DNA from: Streptomyces formicae
GTDB taxonomy: Bacteria; Actinomycetota; Actinomycetes; Streptomycetales; Streptomycetaceae
Direction of reading: 5' to 3'
Assembly (NCBI RefSeq): GCF_022647665.1
Contig: NZ_CP071872.1
Coordinates: 8,113,292 to 8,177,291 of the forward strand
DNA: 64,000 nucleotides
Shown: in pieces, positions 1 through 8,583 of the stretch
Position numbering within the stretch: position 1 is the stretch's first letter
Layout: every line of letters begins with the position of its first letter
The notes under the pieces: generated by a model
Seen by the model: only the letters and a program-made list of their open reading frames with translations
The model's database searches: none
What the model was told of the DNA's origin: nothing
Position numbers and translations under genes: made by a program

Positions 1-2627
1 GTCAGGACGACGACCGCGAGCTCGACGCCCTCGATACGGCCCGCGTGGACGGCGATGACGCCCGCGTACGCGGCGAAGACGACGGTCAGCCCGCAGGCCA
101 GGGCGGAAAGCCCGGCACCCAGCGCGGTGGCGGAGGCGGTGCGCGAGGCGATCCGGGTGAGCACCTGGTCGGCGTCCCGCACGGCGGCGATCCGGCCCTT
201 CAGCGCACCGGAGACGGTGAGCTCGGCCGTTCCGCGCAGCAGATCCACGACCCGGGCCGCCAGTGCTCCGCGGGCCGGGGCGAGCCTGCGCTCCGCCCGG
301 CGGGCGCACGCACCGCTGACCGCCGGGACGGCCACCCCGGCGGCGAGCAGTCCGACGGCGAGCACGGCACCGGCCTCGGGCAGCAGCCACGCGGTGAACC
401 CGACGGCGCCGGTTCCGACGACGACCGCGACACCCGCGGGCAGCAGCCACCGCAGCCAGTAGTCCTGAAGCGCGTCGACATCGGCGACCAGCCGCGACAG
501 CAGATCACCCCGCCGGGTACGACGCAGCCCGGCCGGCGCGAGCCGTTCCAGCCGCCGGTACACCCCGACGCGGAGATCGGCGAGCATCCGCAGCACGGCG
601 TCGTGCGACACGAGCCGCTCGGCGTACCGGAAGACGGCCCGCCCGATCCCGAACGCCCGCGTGGCCGTGACCGCCACCATCAGATACAGGACGGGCGGCT
701 GCTCCGAGGCGCGCGAGATGAGCCACCCTGACACGGCCATGAGCCCCACGGCCGACCCGAGCGCCAGACTCCCGAGCAGCAGCGCGAGCACCAGCCGCCC
801 CCGCAGCTCCCCGGCCATGCCCCGCACCCGTGCCGCCGCCCCGGCACCCTTCGGGCCGCCCTCGGCCGATGCGGCGACGGGCCCGCCGTCGCCGGCGTCC
901 GCCGGGGGCGAGGACCGCAGGGCGGCGGAGGCACCGGGAAGTTCCAGGGCGCCCGCAGGAACGGGCGGGTGGACGGGGGAGCCCAGCTCGGGAGAGCTCA
1001 GCTCCACCACCCGGTCCGCGAGGGCCAGCAGCGCCGGCCGGTGCACGACCAGCAGCACCGTCCGCCCCACCGCCAGTCGGCGGACCGCCTCCACGATCCC
1101 CGCCTCGGTCTCGCCGTCCAGCGCCGCCGTCGGCTCGTCGAGCAGCAGCAGTGGCCGGTCTGCGAGGAACGCCCGGGCGAGCGCGAGTCGTTGACGCTGT
1201 CCGGCGGAAAGGCCCGCGCCGTCCTCGCCGAGGACCGTGTCCACGCCCCGCGGCAGCCCGGCGACGAAGTCGTATGCCCCCGCGTCCCGCAGAGCCGCCA
1301 CGACCTCCGCGTCACCCGCCTCCGGTCGCGCGAGCCGCACATTCTCCGCGACCGTTCCCGCGAAGAGGTACGGCCGCTGCGGGACCCACGCGATCGACTC
1401 CCGCCAGCGTTCGAGGTCGAGAGATTCCAGAGCCGTGCCGCCCACCGTCACCCGCCCCTCGGCCGGCGGCACGAACCCCAGCACCACATCCAGCAGAGTG
1501 GATTTGCCGACGCCGCTCGGACCCACCAGGGCCACCACTTCGCCCGGCTCCACCACCAGTGAGGCCGAGTCGAGCGACGGCTCCGCCCGTCCCGGACGCC
1601 GGACCGTCACCCCGGAGAGCTCCAGTCGTACCGAGCCGGGAATCCCCCTACCTCCGCCCCGCACGGGGGCCTCCAGCACGTCGAAGATCTCCTCCGCCGC
1701 CGAGAGACCTTCCGCCGCCGCGTGATACTGCGCGCCGACCTGCCGGAGCGGCAGATACGCCTCGGGCGCGAGGATCAGCACCACCAGGCCCGTGTACAGA
1801 TCGAGCTCGCCGTGGACGAGCCGCATCCCGATGCCCACGGCCACCAGCGCTACCGACAGCGTCGACAGCAGCTCCAGCGCGAACGACGAAAGGAAGGCGA
1901 TCCTCAGCGTCTTGAGCGTCGCCCGCCGGTACTCCGCCGTGATCGTCCGGATCGACTCGGCCTGCGCCTTCGCCCGACCGAACACCTTCAGCGTCGGCAG
2001 ACCCGCCACCACATCGAGGAAATGCCCCGAAAGACGTGACAACAGCTTCCACTGACGGTCCATCCGGGCCTCCGTGGCCCAGCCGATCAGCACCATGAAG
2101 ACCGGAATCAGCGGCAGAGTCACGACGATGACCGCGGCCGACACCCAGTCCTCGGTGACGATCCGCGCCAGCACCGCCACCGGAACCACGACCGCGAGCC
2201 CCAGCTGTGGCAGATAGCGCGCGAAGTAGTCGTCAAGAGCGTCCACCCCACGGGTCGCCAGCGCGACGAGCGAGCCGGTGCGCTGTCCGCCCAGCCAGCC
2301 CGGCCCGAGCAGCGTCGCCTGCTCCAGCAGCCGCATCCGCAGCTCGCTCTTGACCGCCGCGCTCGCTCGGTGCGCCGCCAGCTCGGTCAGCCACGACACC
2401 AGTCCCCGCCCCGCCGCGACCGCGGCCAGCAGGACCAGCTCCGGCCACAGCCCGGACACCTCCAGCCCGTGCTGGAACGCGCCCACCACCACCTCGGCGA
2501 TGAGCATGGCCTGACCGACGACCAGCGCCGCCCCGGCCAGGCCGAGGACCACCACGGCCGCCATGAAGAAGCGGGTGGCCCTGGCGTACCGGAGCAGACG
2601 CGGGTCGACGGGTTTCACGTGAAACAT
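1..2627 (-). CDS. cydD: CydDC thiol-reductant ABC exporter, fused CydD-CydC (3' end outside window)
   Basis: The reading frame starts at ATG 2627 and is open to the window edge (875 codons, C-terminus missing). The N-terminal half is an ABC membrane domain (about residues 15-310) followed by an ATPase with Walker A GPSGVGKST (near 370), signature LSAGQRQRLA (near 474) and Walker B LLLLDEPT (near 496). A second membrane domain begins near residue 600, so CydD and CydC are fused, as is usual in Streptomyces. The family exports cysteine or glutathione-type thiols across the membrane and is needed to assemble cytochrome bd. It lies 38 bp downstream of cydB on the same strand, which fits one cydABCD operon. 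The start codon overlaps a parS site, so the protein begins MFHVKP. The start is inferred from the strong match of the frame and is the only nearby ATG. Confidence 0.93.
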   Translation of the reverse strand, partial: MFHVKPVDPRLLRYARATRFFMAAVVVLGLAGAALVVGQAMLIAEVVVGAFQHGLEVSGLWPELVLLAAVAAGRGLVSWLTELAAHRASAAVKSELRMRLLEQATLLGPGWLGGQRTGSLVALATRGVDALDDYFARYLPQLGLAVVVPVAVLARIVTEDWVSAAVIVVTLPLIPVFMVLIGWATEARMDRQWKLLSRLSGHFLDVVAGLPTLKVFGRAKAQAESIRTITAEYRRATLKTLRIAFLSSFALELLSTLSVALVAVGIGMRLVHGELDLYTGLVVLILAPEAYLPLRQVGAQYHAAAEGLSAAEEIFDVLEAPVRGGGRGIPGSVRLELSGVTVRRPGRAEPSLDSASLVVEPGEVVALVGPSGVGKSTLLDVVLGFVPPAEGRVTVGGTALESLDLERWRESIAWVPQRPYLFAGTVAENVRLARPEAGDAEVVAALRDAGAYDFVAGLPRGVDTVLGEDGAGLSAGQRQRLALARAFLADRPLLLLDEPTAALDGETEAGIVEAVRRLAVGRTVLLVVHRPALLALADRVVELSSPELGSPVHPPVPAGALELPGASAALRSSPPADAGDGGPVAASAEGGPKGAGAAARVRGMAGELRGRLVLALLLGSLALGSAVGLMAVSGWLISRASEQPPVLYLMVAVTATRAFGIGRAVFRYAERLVSHDAVLRMLADLRVGVYRRLERLAPAGLRRTRRGDLLSRLVADVDALQDYWLRWLLPAGVAVVVGTGAVGFTAWLLPEAGAVLAVGLLAAGVAVPAVSGACARRAERRLAPARGALAARVVDLLRGTAELTVSGALKGRIAAVRDADQVLTRIASRTASATALGAGLSALACGLTVVFAAYAGVIAVHAGRIEGVELAVVVL
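2612..2625. other. parS: parS site 1 (at cydD start codon)
   Basis: Perfect 14-bp palindrome GTTTCACGTGAAAC, the ParB-binding parS sequence known from Streptomyces. It overlaps the cydD ATG and encodes residues 1-6 of the protein. Confidence 0.9.
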
Positions 2628-2665
2628 CCCTCAGTCATGGGCCCGGCCGGAGGGCCCTGCGGAAA

Positions 2666-3667
2666 TCAGTGCGGATCAGCGATGTGCTGTGTACCGATCC
2701 GCTTCCGGAACACCCAGTACGTCCACCCCTGGTACAGCAGCACCACGGGCGTCGCGATCGCCGCACACCAGGTCATGATCTTCAGTGTGTACGGGCTCGA
2801 CGAGGCGTTGGTCACCGTGAGGCTCCACTGCTCATTGAGCGACGACGGCATGACATTCGGGAACAGCGTCAGGAAGAGCATCGCCACCGCCGCCGCGATC
2901 GTGAGGCCCGACAGGGCGAACGACCACCCCTCACGCCCCATCTGGTTCGCCCCGACCGCACCCACGAGCGCCAGGACCGCGACGATCATCGCGACCAGGC
3001 TGAACCCGTCGCCCTTCTCCGCCTGGGTCCAGCTCAGGAAGCCGAGCGCAAACGCGGCCGTGATCACTCCCAGGGTCCGGGCCAGCTTCCGCGCCCGCTC
3101 CCGGATGTCCCCGACCGTCTTCAGCGCGACGAACACCGTGCCGTGGAAGGTGAAGAGCGACAGCGTCACCAGCCCGCCGAGGATCGCGTACGGATTGAGC
3201 AGGTCCCCGAAGGTGCCGACGTACTCCATCTCGGCGTCGATCTTCACGCCGCGCACGATGTTCCCGAAGGCCACGCCCCACAACACCGCCGGCACCAGCG
3301 AGGTCCAGAAGATCGCCTGCTCCCAGTTGCGCTGCCACCGCTCCTCCGGTCGCTTCGCCCGGTACTCGAAGGCGACTCCGCGCACGATCAGGCAGACCAG
3401 GATGATCAGCAGCGGCAGATAGAAGCCGGAGAAGAGCGTGGCGTACCACTCGGGGAAGGCGGCGAACGTCGCACCGCCCGCCGTGAGCAGCCACACCTCG
3501 TTCCCGTCCCAGACGGGGCCGATGGTGTTGATGAGCACGCGCCGCTCGGGGCGGTCCCGGGCGAGCAGCTTCGTCAGAATGCCGACCCCGAAGTCAAAGC
3601 CTTCGAGGAAGAAGTAGCCGGTCCAGAGGACGGCGATGAGTACGAACCAGACGTCATGGAGTTCCAT
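2666..3667 (-). CDS. cydB: cytochrome bd ubiquinol/menaquinol oxidase subunit II
   Basis: 333-residue, multi-helix membrane protein (about eight hydrophobic segments) with the CydB N-terminus MELHDVWFVLIAVLWTGYFF and the conserved early stretch GFDFGVGIL. CydB pairs with CydA in the plasma membrane to form the high-affinity quinol oxidase used under low oxygen; the haems are carried by CydA. The ATG at 3667 is preceded by a GGGAGCTGAGG ribosome-binding site. It is 23 bp downstream of cydA and 38 bp upstream of cydCD on the same strand, so the genes are very likely co-transcribed from the Rex-controlled promoter before cydA. Length is typical for the family. Confidence 0.96.
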   Translation of the reverse strand: MELHDVWFVLIAVLWTGYFFLEGFDFGVGILTKLLARDRPERRVLINTIGPVWDGNEVWLLTAGGATFAAFPEWYATLFSGFYLPLLIILVCLIVRGVAFEYRAKRPEERWQRNWEQAIFWTSLVPAVLWGVAFGNIVRGVKIDAEMEYVGTFGDLLNPYAILGGLVTLSLFTFHGTVFVALKTVGDIRERARKLARTLGVITAAFALGFLSWTQAEKGDGFSLVAMIVAVLALVGAVGANQMGREGWSFALSGLTIAAAVAMLFLTLFPNVMPSSLNEQWSLTVTNASSSPYTLKIMTWCAAIATPVVLLYQGWTYWVFRKRIGTQHIADPH

Positions 3668-3690
3668 GCCTCAGCTCCCAGTCCTCGGTC

Positions 3691-5196
3691 TCAGTAGGAG
3701 AAGGCCATCGGCCGGTCGGCGTCGCGGTCGTCGCCGCCGATCTTGGTGGGCGGGTTGAGGTCGGACTCGGTGAGCTCGGGAGGCCCGGCTTTGACGTACT
3801 TCACCAGCAGCTTGACCTCGATCACGGCGAGCACCGCGTAAAGCGTCGTGAAGACGATCATCGAGGTGAGCACTTCGGCCTGGGAGACACCGGGGGAGAC
3901 CGCGTCACGGGTGCGGAGCACTCCGTACACGACCCAGGGCTGCCGCCCCATCTCGGTGAAGATCCAGCCCCAGGAGCTGGCGATCAGCGGGAAGCCCAGC
4001 GTCCATATCGCCGTCAGCCAGTACAGCCTGCTGAGCTTGGGGCCGAGCGGGTTCTTGAAGAGCACGACATGCGGCACCTCGTCCTCACCGACCCGCAGCG
4101 CCGGCGGCAGCATGAACTTCTTGCGGGTGAGCCAGAGTCCGGCGAGTCCGATCGCGAAGGACGTCATGCCGAAGCCGATCATCCAGCGGAAGCCCCAGTA
4201 CGCCACGGCGATGTTGGGCCGGTAGTCGCCGGGCCCGAACTTCTCCTGCAAGGCCTTGTTGGTGTCATTGATCCCGGGCACGTGCGACGTGAAGTCGCTG
4301 TGGGCCAGGAAGGACAGCAGGCCGGGAATCTCGATCGCGACCTTGTTGTGGCCCTTGTCCACATCCCCGTAGGCGAAGACGGAGAACGGTGCCGGCTGCT
4401 CGCCCTCCCAGAGGGCCTCTGCCGCAGCCATCTTCATCGGCTGCTGCTCGTACATGACCTTGCCCAGGAAGTCGCCGCTGACGGCGGTGAGCAGACCCGA
4501 GACGGCGATGGTGACCAGGCCGACCCGCAGCGAGCTCTTCATCACCGGGACGTGCTTCTTGCGCAGCAGGTGGAAGGCGGCGATGCCGACCATGAAAGCG
4601 CCACCCACGAGGAAGGCCGCCGACAGGGTGTGGAAGACCTGGGTGAGGGTGGTGTTCTGGGTCAGGACGAGCCAGAAGTCGGTGAGCTCCGCCCGTCCGT
4701 TCTCCTCGTTGATCCGGTAGCCGACCGGATGCTGCATCCAGGAGTTGGCTGCCAGGATGAAGTACGCGGAGAGGATCGTGCCGATCGAGACCATCCAGAT
4801 GCAGGCGAGATGGATCTTCTTCGGGAGCTTGTCCCAGCCGAAGATCCACAGGCCGATGAACGTGGACTCGAAGAAGAAGGCGATCAGCGCCTCGAAGGCG
4901 AGCGGCGCGCCGAACACATCGCCGACGAAGCGCGAGTAGTCGGACCAGTTCATACCGAACTGGAACTCCTGCACGATGCCGGTGACCACACCCATGGCGA
5001 TATTGATCAGGAAGAGCTTGCCCCAGAACTTGGTCGCCTTGAGGTACTTCTCCTTCCCGGTCCGCACCCAGGCCGTCTGCAGCCCGGCCGTCAGCGCGGC
5101 CAGCGAGATCGTCAGGGGGACGAACAGGAAGTGGTAGACGGTCGTGATGCCGAACTGCCAGCGCGCCAAAGTCTCTGGCGCCAGAGCGAGGTCCAC
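3691..5196 (-). CDS. cydA: cytochrome bd ubiquinol/menaquinol oxidase subunit I
   Basis: 501-residue integral membrane protein. It has the conserved N-terminal helix with the haem-ligand histidine (FGITTVYHFLFVPLT), a second ligand region around HTLSAAFLVGG, and the GRQPW motif after the axial methionine (FTEMGRQPW). CydA carries haems b558, b595 and d and oxidises quinol while reducing oxygen to water. The start is GTG 5196 with GGAGAGGAC just upstream. It is the first gene of the cydA-cydB-cydCD operon. A perfect Rex operator lies 83 bp upstream, which indicates control by NADH/NAD balance as shown for S. coelicolor cydA. Confidence 0.97.
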   Translation of the reverse strand: MDLALAPETLARWQFGITTVYHFLFVPLTISLAALTAGLQTAWVRTGKEKYLKATKFWGKLFLINIAMGVVTGIVQEFQFGMNWSDYSRFVGDVFGAPLAFEALIAFFFESTFIGLWIFGWDKLPKKIHLACIWMVSIGTILSAYFILAANSWMQHPVGYRINEENGRAELTDFWLVLTQNTTLTQVFHTLSAAFLVGGAFMVGIAAFHLLRKKHVPVMKSSLRVGLVTIAVSGLLTAVSGDFLGKVMYEQQPMKMAAAEALWEGEQPAPFSVFAYGDVDKGHNKVAIEIPGLLSFLAHSDFTSHVPGINDTNKALQEKFGPGDYRPNIAVAYWGFRWMIGFGMTSFAIGLAGLWLTRKKFMLPPALRVGEDEVPHVVLFKNPLGPKLSRLYWLTAIWTLGFPLIASSWGWIFTEMGRQPWVVYGVLRTRDAVSPGVSQAEVLTSMIVFTTLYAVLAVIEVKLLVKYVKAGPPELTESDLNPPTKIGGDDRDADRPMAFSY

Positions 5197-5278
5197 GTCG
5201 TCCTCTCCTTACGTCGGCGTGGTCGCGGCACTCTCACCCCTCCCATCCCGGCTTATACCGGGATCTTCAGGGCGAGCT

Positions 5279-5294
5279 TGTGAACGCGTTCACA
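5279..5294. promoter_or_regulatory. Rex operator upstream of cydA
   Basis: Perfect 16-bp palindrome TGTGAACGCGTTCACA, identical to the Rex operator (ROP) consensus described in S. coelicolor. Rex is a redox-sensing repressor that leaves DNA when NADH is high. The site is 83 bp upstream of the cydA start, so it should repress the cyd operon under aerobic conditions. Confidence 0.93.
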
Positions 5295-5341
5295 TTCACA
5301 AGCATTATGGCGCATACGAAATCCGCATCCAAGAGGGGGGT

Positions 5342-5589
5342 CCCTCCGGCGCGGTCTCCCCCGCTCTGGAGGCGGACGCCCGGCAGGTCGTGGCCCCGGG
5401 CACCGTCGCATTCTGGACCGACGGCGACGCCCTGGCGCTGTCGTACGGATCCACTCCCATCTCGCGCGACGGAGAGTCCCGGCTCGCGCGAGCCCGTGCA
5501 ACGTCCTGGGCCGCGTCGACGGCGACCCGCGCGTCCCGGCGACCGTACGCCCGGGCGACCCGGTCCGCGTCGAGCTCGTCAGAGGCTGA
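5342..5589 (+). pseudogene. cyclophilin-like fold protein remnant (5'-truncated, frameshifted)
   Basis: On the plus strand a stretch reading SPALEADARQVVAPGTVAFW then TDGDALALSYGSTPISRDGE is followed, two bases out of frame, by SPCNVLGRVDGDP and a C-terminus DPVRVELVRG before TGA at 5587. Together these match, from memory, the C-terminal two thirds of the small cyclophilin-like family (Pfam Cyclophil_like). The break falls at CTCGCGCGAGC around 5487-5490 and is repaired by removing one CG. The N-terminal third, including any start, is absent; the sequence upstream is the cydA promoter. So this is either a decayed gene or a truncated gene with a sequencing indel. No function is expected. Confidence 0.75.
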
Positions 5590-5678
5590 GGCGCCCGCGC
5601 CGCATGCCCCCGGGGCTGGGCGCACCCGGGGACATGTGACGGCCTCAGCGGCGACGGCCTCAGGTAGTCCCCCGGCGG

Positions 5679-6758
5679 CTACAGCGCCGAGCGGAACGCC
5701 TCCGCCGTCTGCAGGAAGACGTCGTTCGCCTCGCACTCGCCGATCGTGACCCGCACGCCCTCACCCGCGAACGGCCGCACCACGACCCCCGCCCGCTCGC
5801 ACGCCGCCGCGAAGTCGACCGTGCGCTCGCCGAGCCTCAGCCAGACGAAGTTCGCCTGGGTCTGCGGCACGGTCCAGCCCTGCTTCACCAGTCCCTCGTA
5901 GACCCGCGTCCGCTCGGCGACCAACGAGCCGACCCGGCCGAGCAGTTCGTCCTCGGCCCGCAGCGACGCGACCGCCGCGTCCTGGGCGACCTGGCTGACG
6001 CCGAAGGGCACCGCCGTCTTGCGCAGCGCGGCCGCCACCGGCTCGTGGGCGATCGCGAAACCGACGCGCAGGCCGGCCAGACCGTACGCCTTGGAGAACG
6101 TCCGGAGCACGGCCACGTTCGGGCGCCGGCGGTAGATCTCGACACCGTCCGGCACGTCCGTGTCCCTGATGAACTCGCGGTACGCCTCGTCCAGCACCAC
6201 CAGCACATCGGACGGCACGCGGTCGAGGAACCGCTCCAGCTCGGCCCGGTGCACCACCGTGCCGGTGGGGTTGTTCGGGTTGCAGACGAAGATCAGCCGC
6301 GTCCGGTCGGTGACGGCGTCCGCCATCGCGTCCAGATCGTGCACATCGCCCGAGGTCAGCGGCACCGGCACCGAGGTGGCCCCGCTGATCTGCGTGATGA
6401 TCGGGTACGCCTCGAAGGACCGCCACGCGTAGATGACCTCGTCGCCGGGGCCCGCGGTGGCCTGGAGCAGCTGCTGGGCCACCCCCACCGAGCCGGTGCC
6501 GGTCGCCAGGTGGGACACGGGAACGCCGAAGCGGTCGGAGAGCTCGTTCATCAGCCCGGTGCAGGCCATGTCCGGGTACCGGTTGAAGGTGCCGGCGGCG
6601 GCGATCGCGCTCTCCATCACCCCGGGCAGCGGCGGGTACGGATTCTCGTTGGAGGAGAGCTTGAACGCGACCGGACCCTCGGCCGCGGCGGGCTTGCCGG
6701 GCTTGTAGGTGGGGATGCCGTCCAGCTCCGCGCGCAGCTTGGGACTCGTCTCGCTCAC
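5679..6758 (-). CDS. hisC: histidinol-phosphate/aromatic aminotransferase family protein
   Basis: Fold-type I PLP aminotransferase, 359 residues from GTG 6758, which has GAGGAGGA upstream; the longer frame to 6833 lacks such a site. Motifs are the N-terminal KLSSNENPYPPLPGV, the substrate/PLP segment CNPNNPTGT, and the Schiff-base lysine in TFSKAYGLAGLRVG. Enzymes of this family transaminate histidinol phosphate or aromatic amino acids with 2-oxoglutarate. The gene stands alone and is not in a his cluster, so an aromatic transaminase role (Pat/ArAT type) is as likely as histidine synthesis. It diverges from the LacI-type regulator. Confidence 0.88.
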   Translation of the reverse strand: MSETSPKLRAELDGIPTYKPGKPAAAEGPVAFKLSSNENPYPPLPGVMESAIAAAGTFNRYPDMACTGLMNELSDRFGVPVSHLATGTGSVGVAQQLLQATAGPGDEVIYAWRSFEAYPIITQISGATSVPVPLTSGDVHDLDAMADAVTDRTRLIFVCNPNNPTGTVVHRAELERFLDRVPSDVLVVLDEAYREFIRDTDVPDGVEIYRRRPNVAVLRTFSKAYGLAGLRVGFAIAHEPVAAALRKTAVPFGVSQVAQDAAVASLRAEDELLGRVGSLVAERTRVYEGLVKQGWTVPQTQANFVWLRLGERTVDFAAACERAGVVVRPFAGEGVRVTIGECEANDVFLQTAEAFRSAL

Positions 6759-7170
6759 CGCAGGTCCTCCTCGACCGTCGTCCTCGGGGACGTACACAAC
6801 AGCACAGCAGTGCCGCTCACCAATACTGCTCACCTTATGAGGATTCCCGGCCGCTGCGAATGGGCGGCGGCAGATCCCCGGGGAAAGCGGGAGATCCTCA
6901 GGAGGAGAGGGGGAGCGCTCGTCGACCTTGCGCGCGCCGGTGGCTCACTCCGTGGCGCGCGTCGCCCGTAGTGGTGAGTTGAGACCTCTTCGAGACCTCG
7001 GGCTCTTGACAGGCCTACGCCGGTCGACAACCGCGAGAGCAGTGCTGGGCAGCTCAACACCCTTCGTTTCCAAGGCAATTGACCACCACTCGCCATGCAG
7101 AAACGTGCCTGTCAACGACTGCATATGCGACCGGCCCAACCGCTCGACATCCCCCTACTATCGGCTCGCC
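6759..7170. other. intergenic region between hisC-like gene and LacI regulator
   Basis: No coding sequence is supported here. It must hold the divergent promoters. TTGAC at 7006-7010 and TACTAT at 7156-7161 are visible; the latter lies nine bases before the regulator ATG, as expected of a leaderless -10 element, but no good -35 partner is seen. Confidence 0.4.
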
Positions 7171-8283
7171 ATGACAGCAGCAGGGAAGCACCAGGTGAGC
7201 CGGACGGAAACATCCCGCCGGGGCAGCCGGCAAGGTCGGGCGGGCATCCGGGACGTCGCCGCCGCAGCCGGTGTCTCCATCACGACTGTCTCCGACGCAC
7301 TCAACGGCAAGGGCAGACTCCCCGACGCCACGCGCCGCCACGTACGCGAGGTCGCCGACCGGCTCGGCTACCGGCCGTCGGCCGCGGCCCGCACGCTCCG
7401 TACCGGCAAGTCGGGACTCATCGGCCTGACCGTGACGACGTACGGGGATGAACCTTTCACCTTCACCGAATTCGCGTACTTCGCCGAGATGGCGCGTGCG
7501 GCGACCTCGGCCGCGCTCGCCCGCGGCTACGCGCTCGTCATCCTGCCCGCCACCTCGCGCCACGACGTCTGGTCGAACGTCGCCCTCGACGGCACCGTCG
7601 TCATCGACCCCTCCGACCACGACCCGGTCGTCGCCGAGCTGGTCCGCCAGGGCCTGCCCGTCGTCTCCGACGGGCGCCCGGCACCCACCCTCCCGGTCAC
7701 CGCCTGGGTCGACAACGATCACGAAGCCGCCGTACTCGACCTCCTCGACCACCTCGCCGCCGCCGGCGCCCGCCGGATCGGTCTGCTCACCGGCACCTCC
7801 ACCGACACCTACACCCGGCTCTCGACCACCGCGTATCTCCGCTGGTGCGAGCGGGTCGGCCAGGACCCCGTCTACGAGGCATACCCCGCGCACGACCCGT
7901 GCGCCGGAGCCGTCGCCGCCGACCGGCTGCTCGCCCGCCCCGACCGGCCGGACGCCGTCTACGGTCTCTTCGACCCCAACGGCACCGATCTGCTCGCGGC
8001 GGCCCGGCGGTACGGGCTGCGCGTCCCCGACGACCTGCTGCTCGTCTGCTGCAGCGAGTCCACGGTCTACACCAACACCGACCCGCCCATCACCACTCTC
8101 TCGCTGAAGCCGCGGCGCATCGGTACCGCCGTCGTCCAGCTGCTCATCGACGCGATCGAGGGGGCCGACGGCGGCCGGCCGGTCGAGCAGGTGATACCCA
8201 CGGAGCTGATCGTGCGTACGTCCTCGCAGCGTCGCTCCCCGCGGACGACGGTGAGCCACCCGCGATCGCCTGCCCCGGAGTAG
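7171..8283 (+). CDS. LacI-family transcriptional regulator
   Basis: 370 residues from ATG 7171. The N-terminus carries the LacI helix-turn-helix IRDVAAAAGVSITTVSDALN (about residues 29-48) and the hinge-helix region around YRPSAAARTLRTGKSGLIGL. The rest is a periplasmic-binding-protein-like sensor domain (about 90-350) that should bind a sugar or other small ligand. No ribosome-binding site precedes the ATG, but TACTAT ends nine bases upstream, suggesting leaderless translation. Frames extending to 6928 have no homology and were rejected. No sugar transporter is adjacent, so the target is unknown; it may act on itself or on distant genes. Confidence 0.9.
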   Translation: MTAAGKHQVSRTETSRRGSRQGRAGIRDVAAAAGVSITTVSDALNGKGRLPDATRRHVREVADRLGYRPSAAARTLRTGKSGLIGLTVTTYGDEPFTFTEFAYFAEMARAATSAALARGYALVILPATSRHDVWSNVALDGTVVIDPSDHDPVVAELVRQGLPVVSDGRPAPTLPVTAWVDNDHEAAVLDLLDHLAAAGARRIGLLTGTSTDTYTRLSTTAYLRWCERVGQDPVYEAYPAHDPCAGAVAADRLLARPDRPDAVYGLFDPNGTDLLAAARRYGLRVPDDLLLVCCSESTVYTNTDPPITTLSLKPRRIGTAVVQLLIDAIEGADGGRPVEQVIPTELIVRTSSQRRSPRTTVSHPRSPAPE

Positions 8284-8583
8284 GCCCGGCCCGGCCGGGC
8301 CCGAGAGGCAGGACCGGCGGGCGGGACCGGTGGGCGGGCCCCGGGAGCAGGGCCGCAGAGCCGCAGAGCCGGCCTGAAACGCGGTCTGAACTGGGCAGGG
8401 CCTGGACTGGACCAGCCCAATTGGGGCGAAACGGGCCGTGAACCGGGGGTGTACCCGGATTCAGCACCCCTGGTGCATCACACAGCACGATCCGCATTCC
8501 TATGATGGGCGCACGACACCGCGGGCCGCCCCGACCAGGCCGGTCCGACGGTGCAGGGCGGCGCGACGGTGGTGGAGGGGTCG
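8284..8583. other. intergenic region before phosphoesterase gene
   Basis: GC-rich spacer with no supported gene. A good -10-like hexamer TATGAT is at 8501-8506, about 78 bases before the phosphoesterase start. The -35 is not clear. Confidence 0.35.

Noticed and set aside
4355..4363. TTGTCCACA DnaA box inside cydA
   Set aside because: It is fixed by conserved codons (Asp-Val-Asp-Lys) and is single, so chance is the best explanation.
4069..5283. Long plus-strand open frame of 404 codons opposite cydA
   Set aside because: It is a GC-bias shadow of cydA with Arg/Gly/Glu-rich low-complexity sequence and no motif; many similar shadows exist over the whole window.
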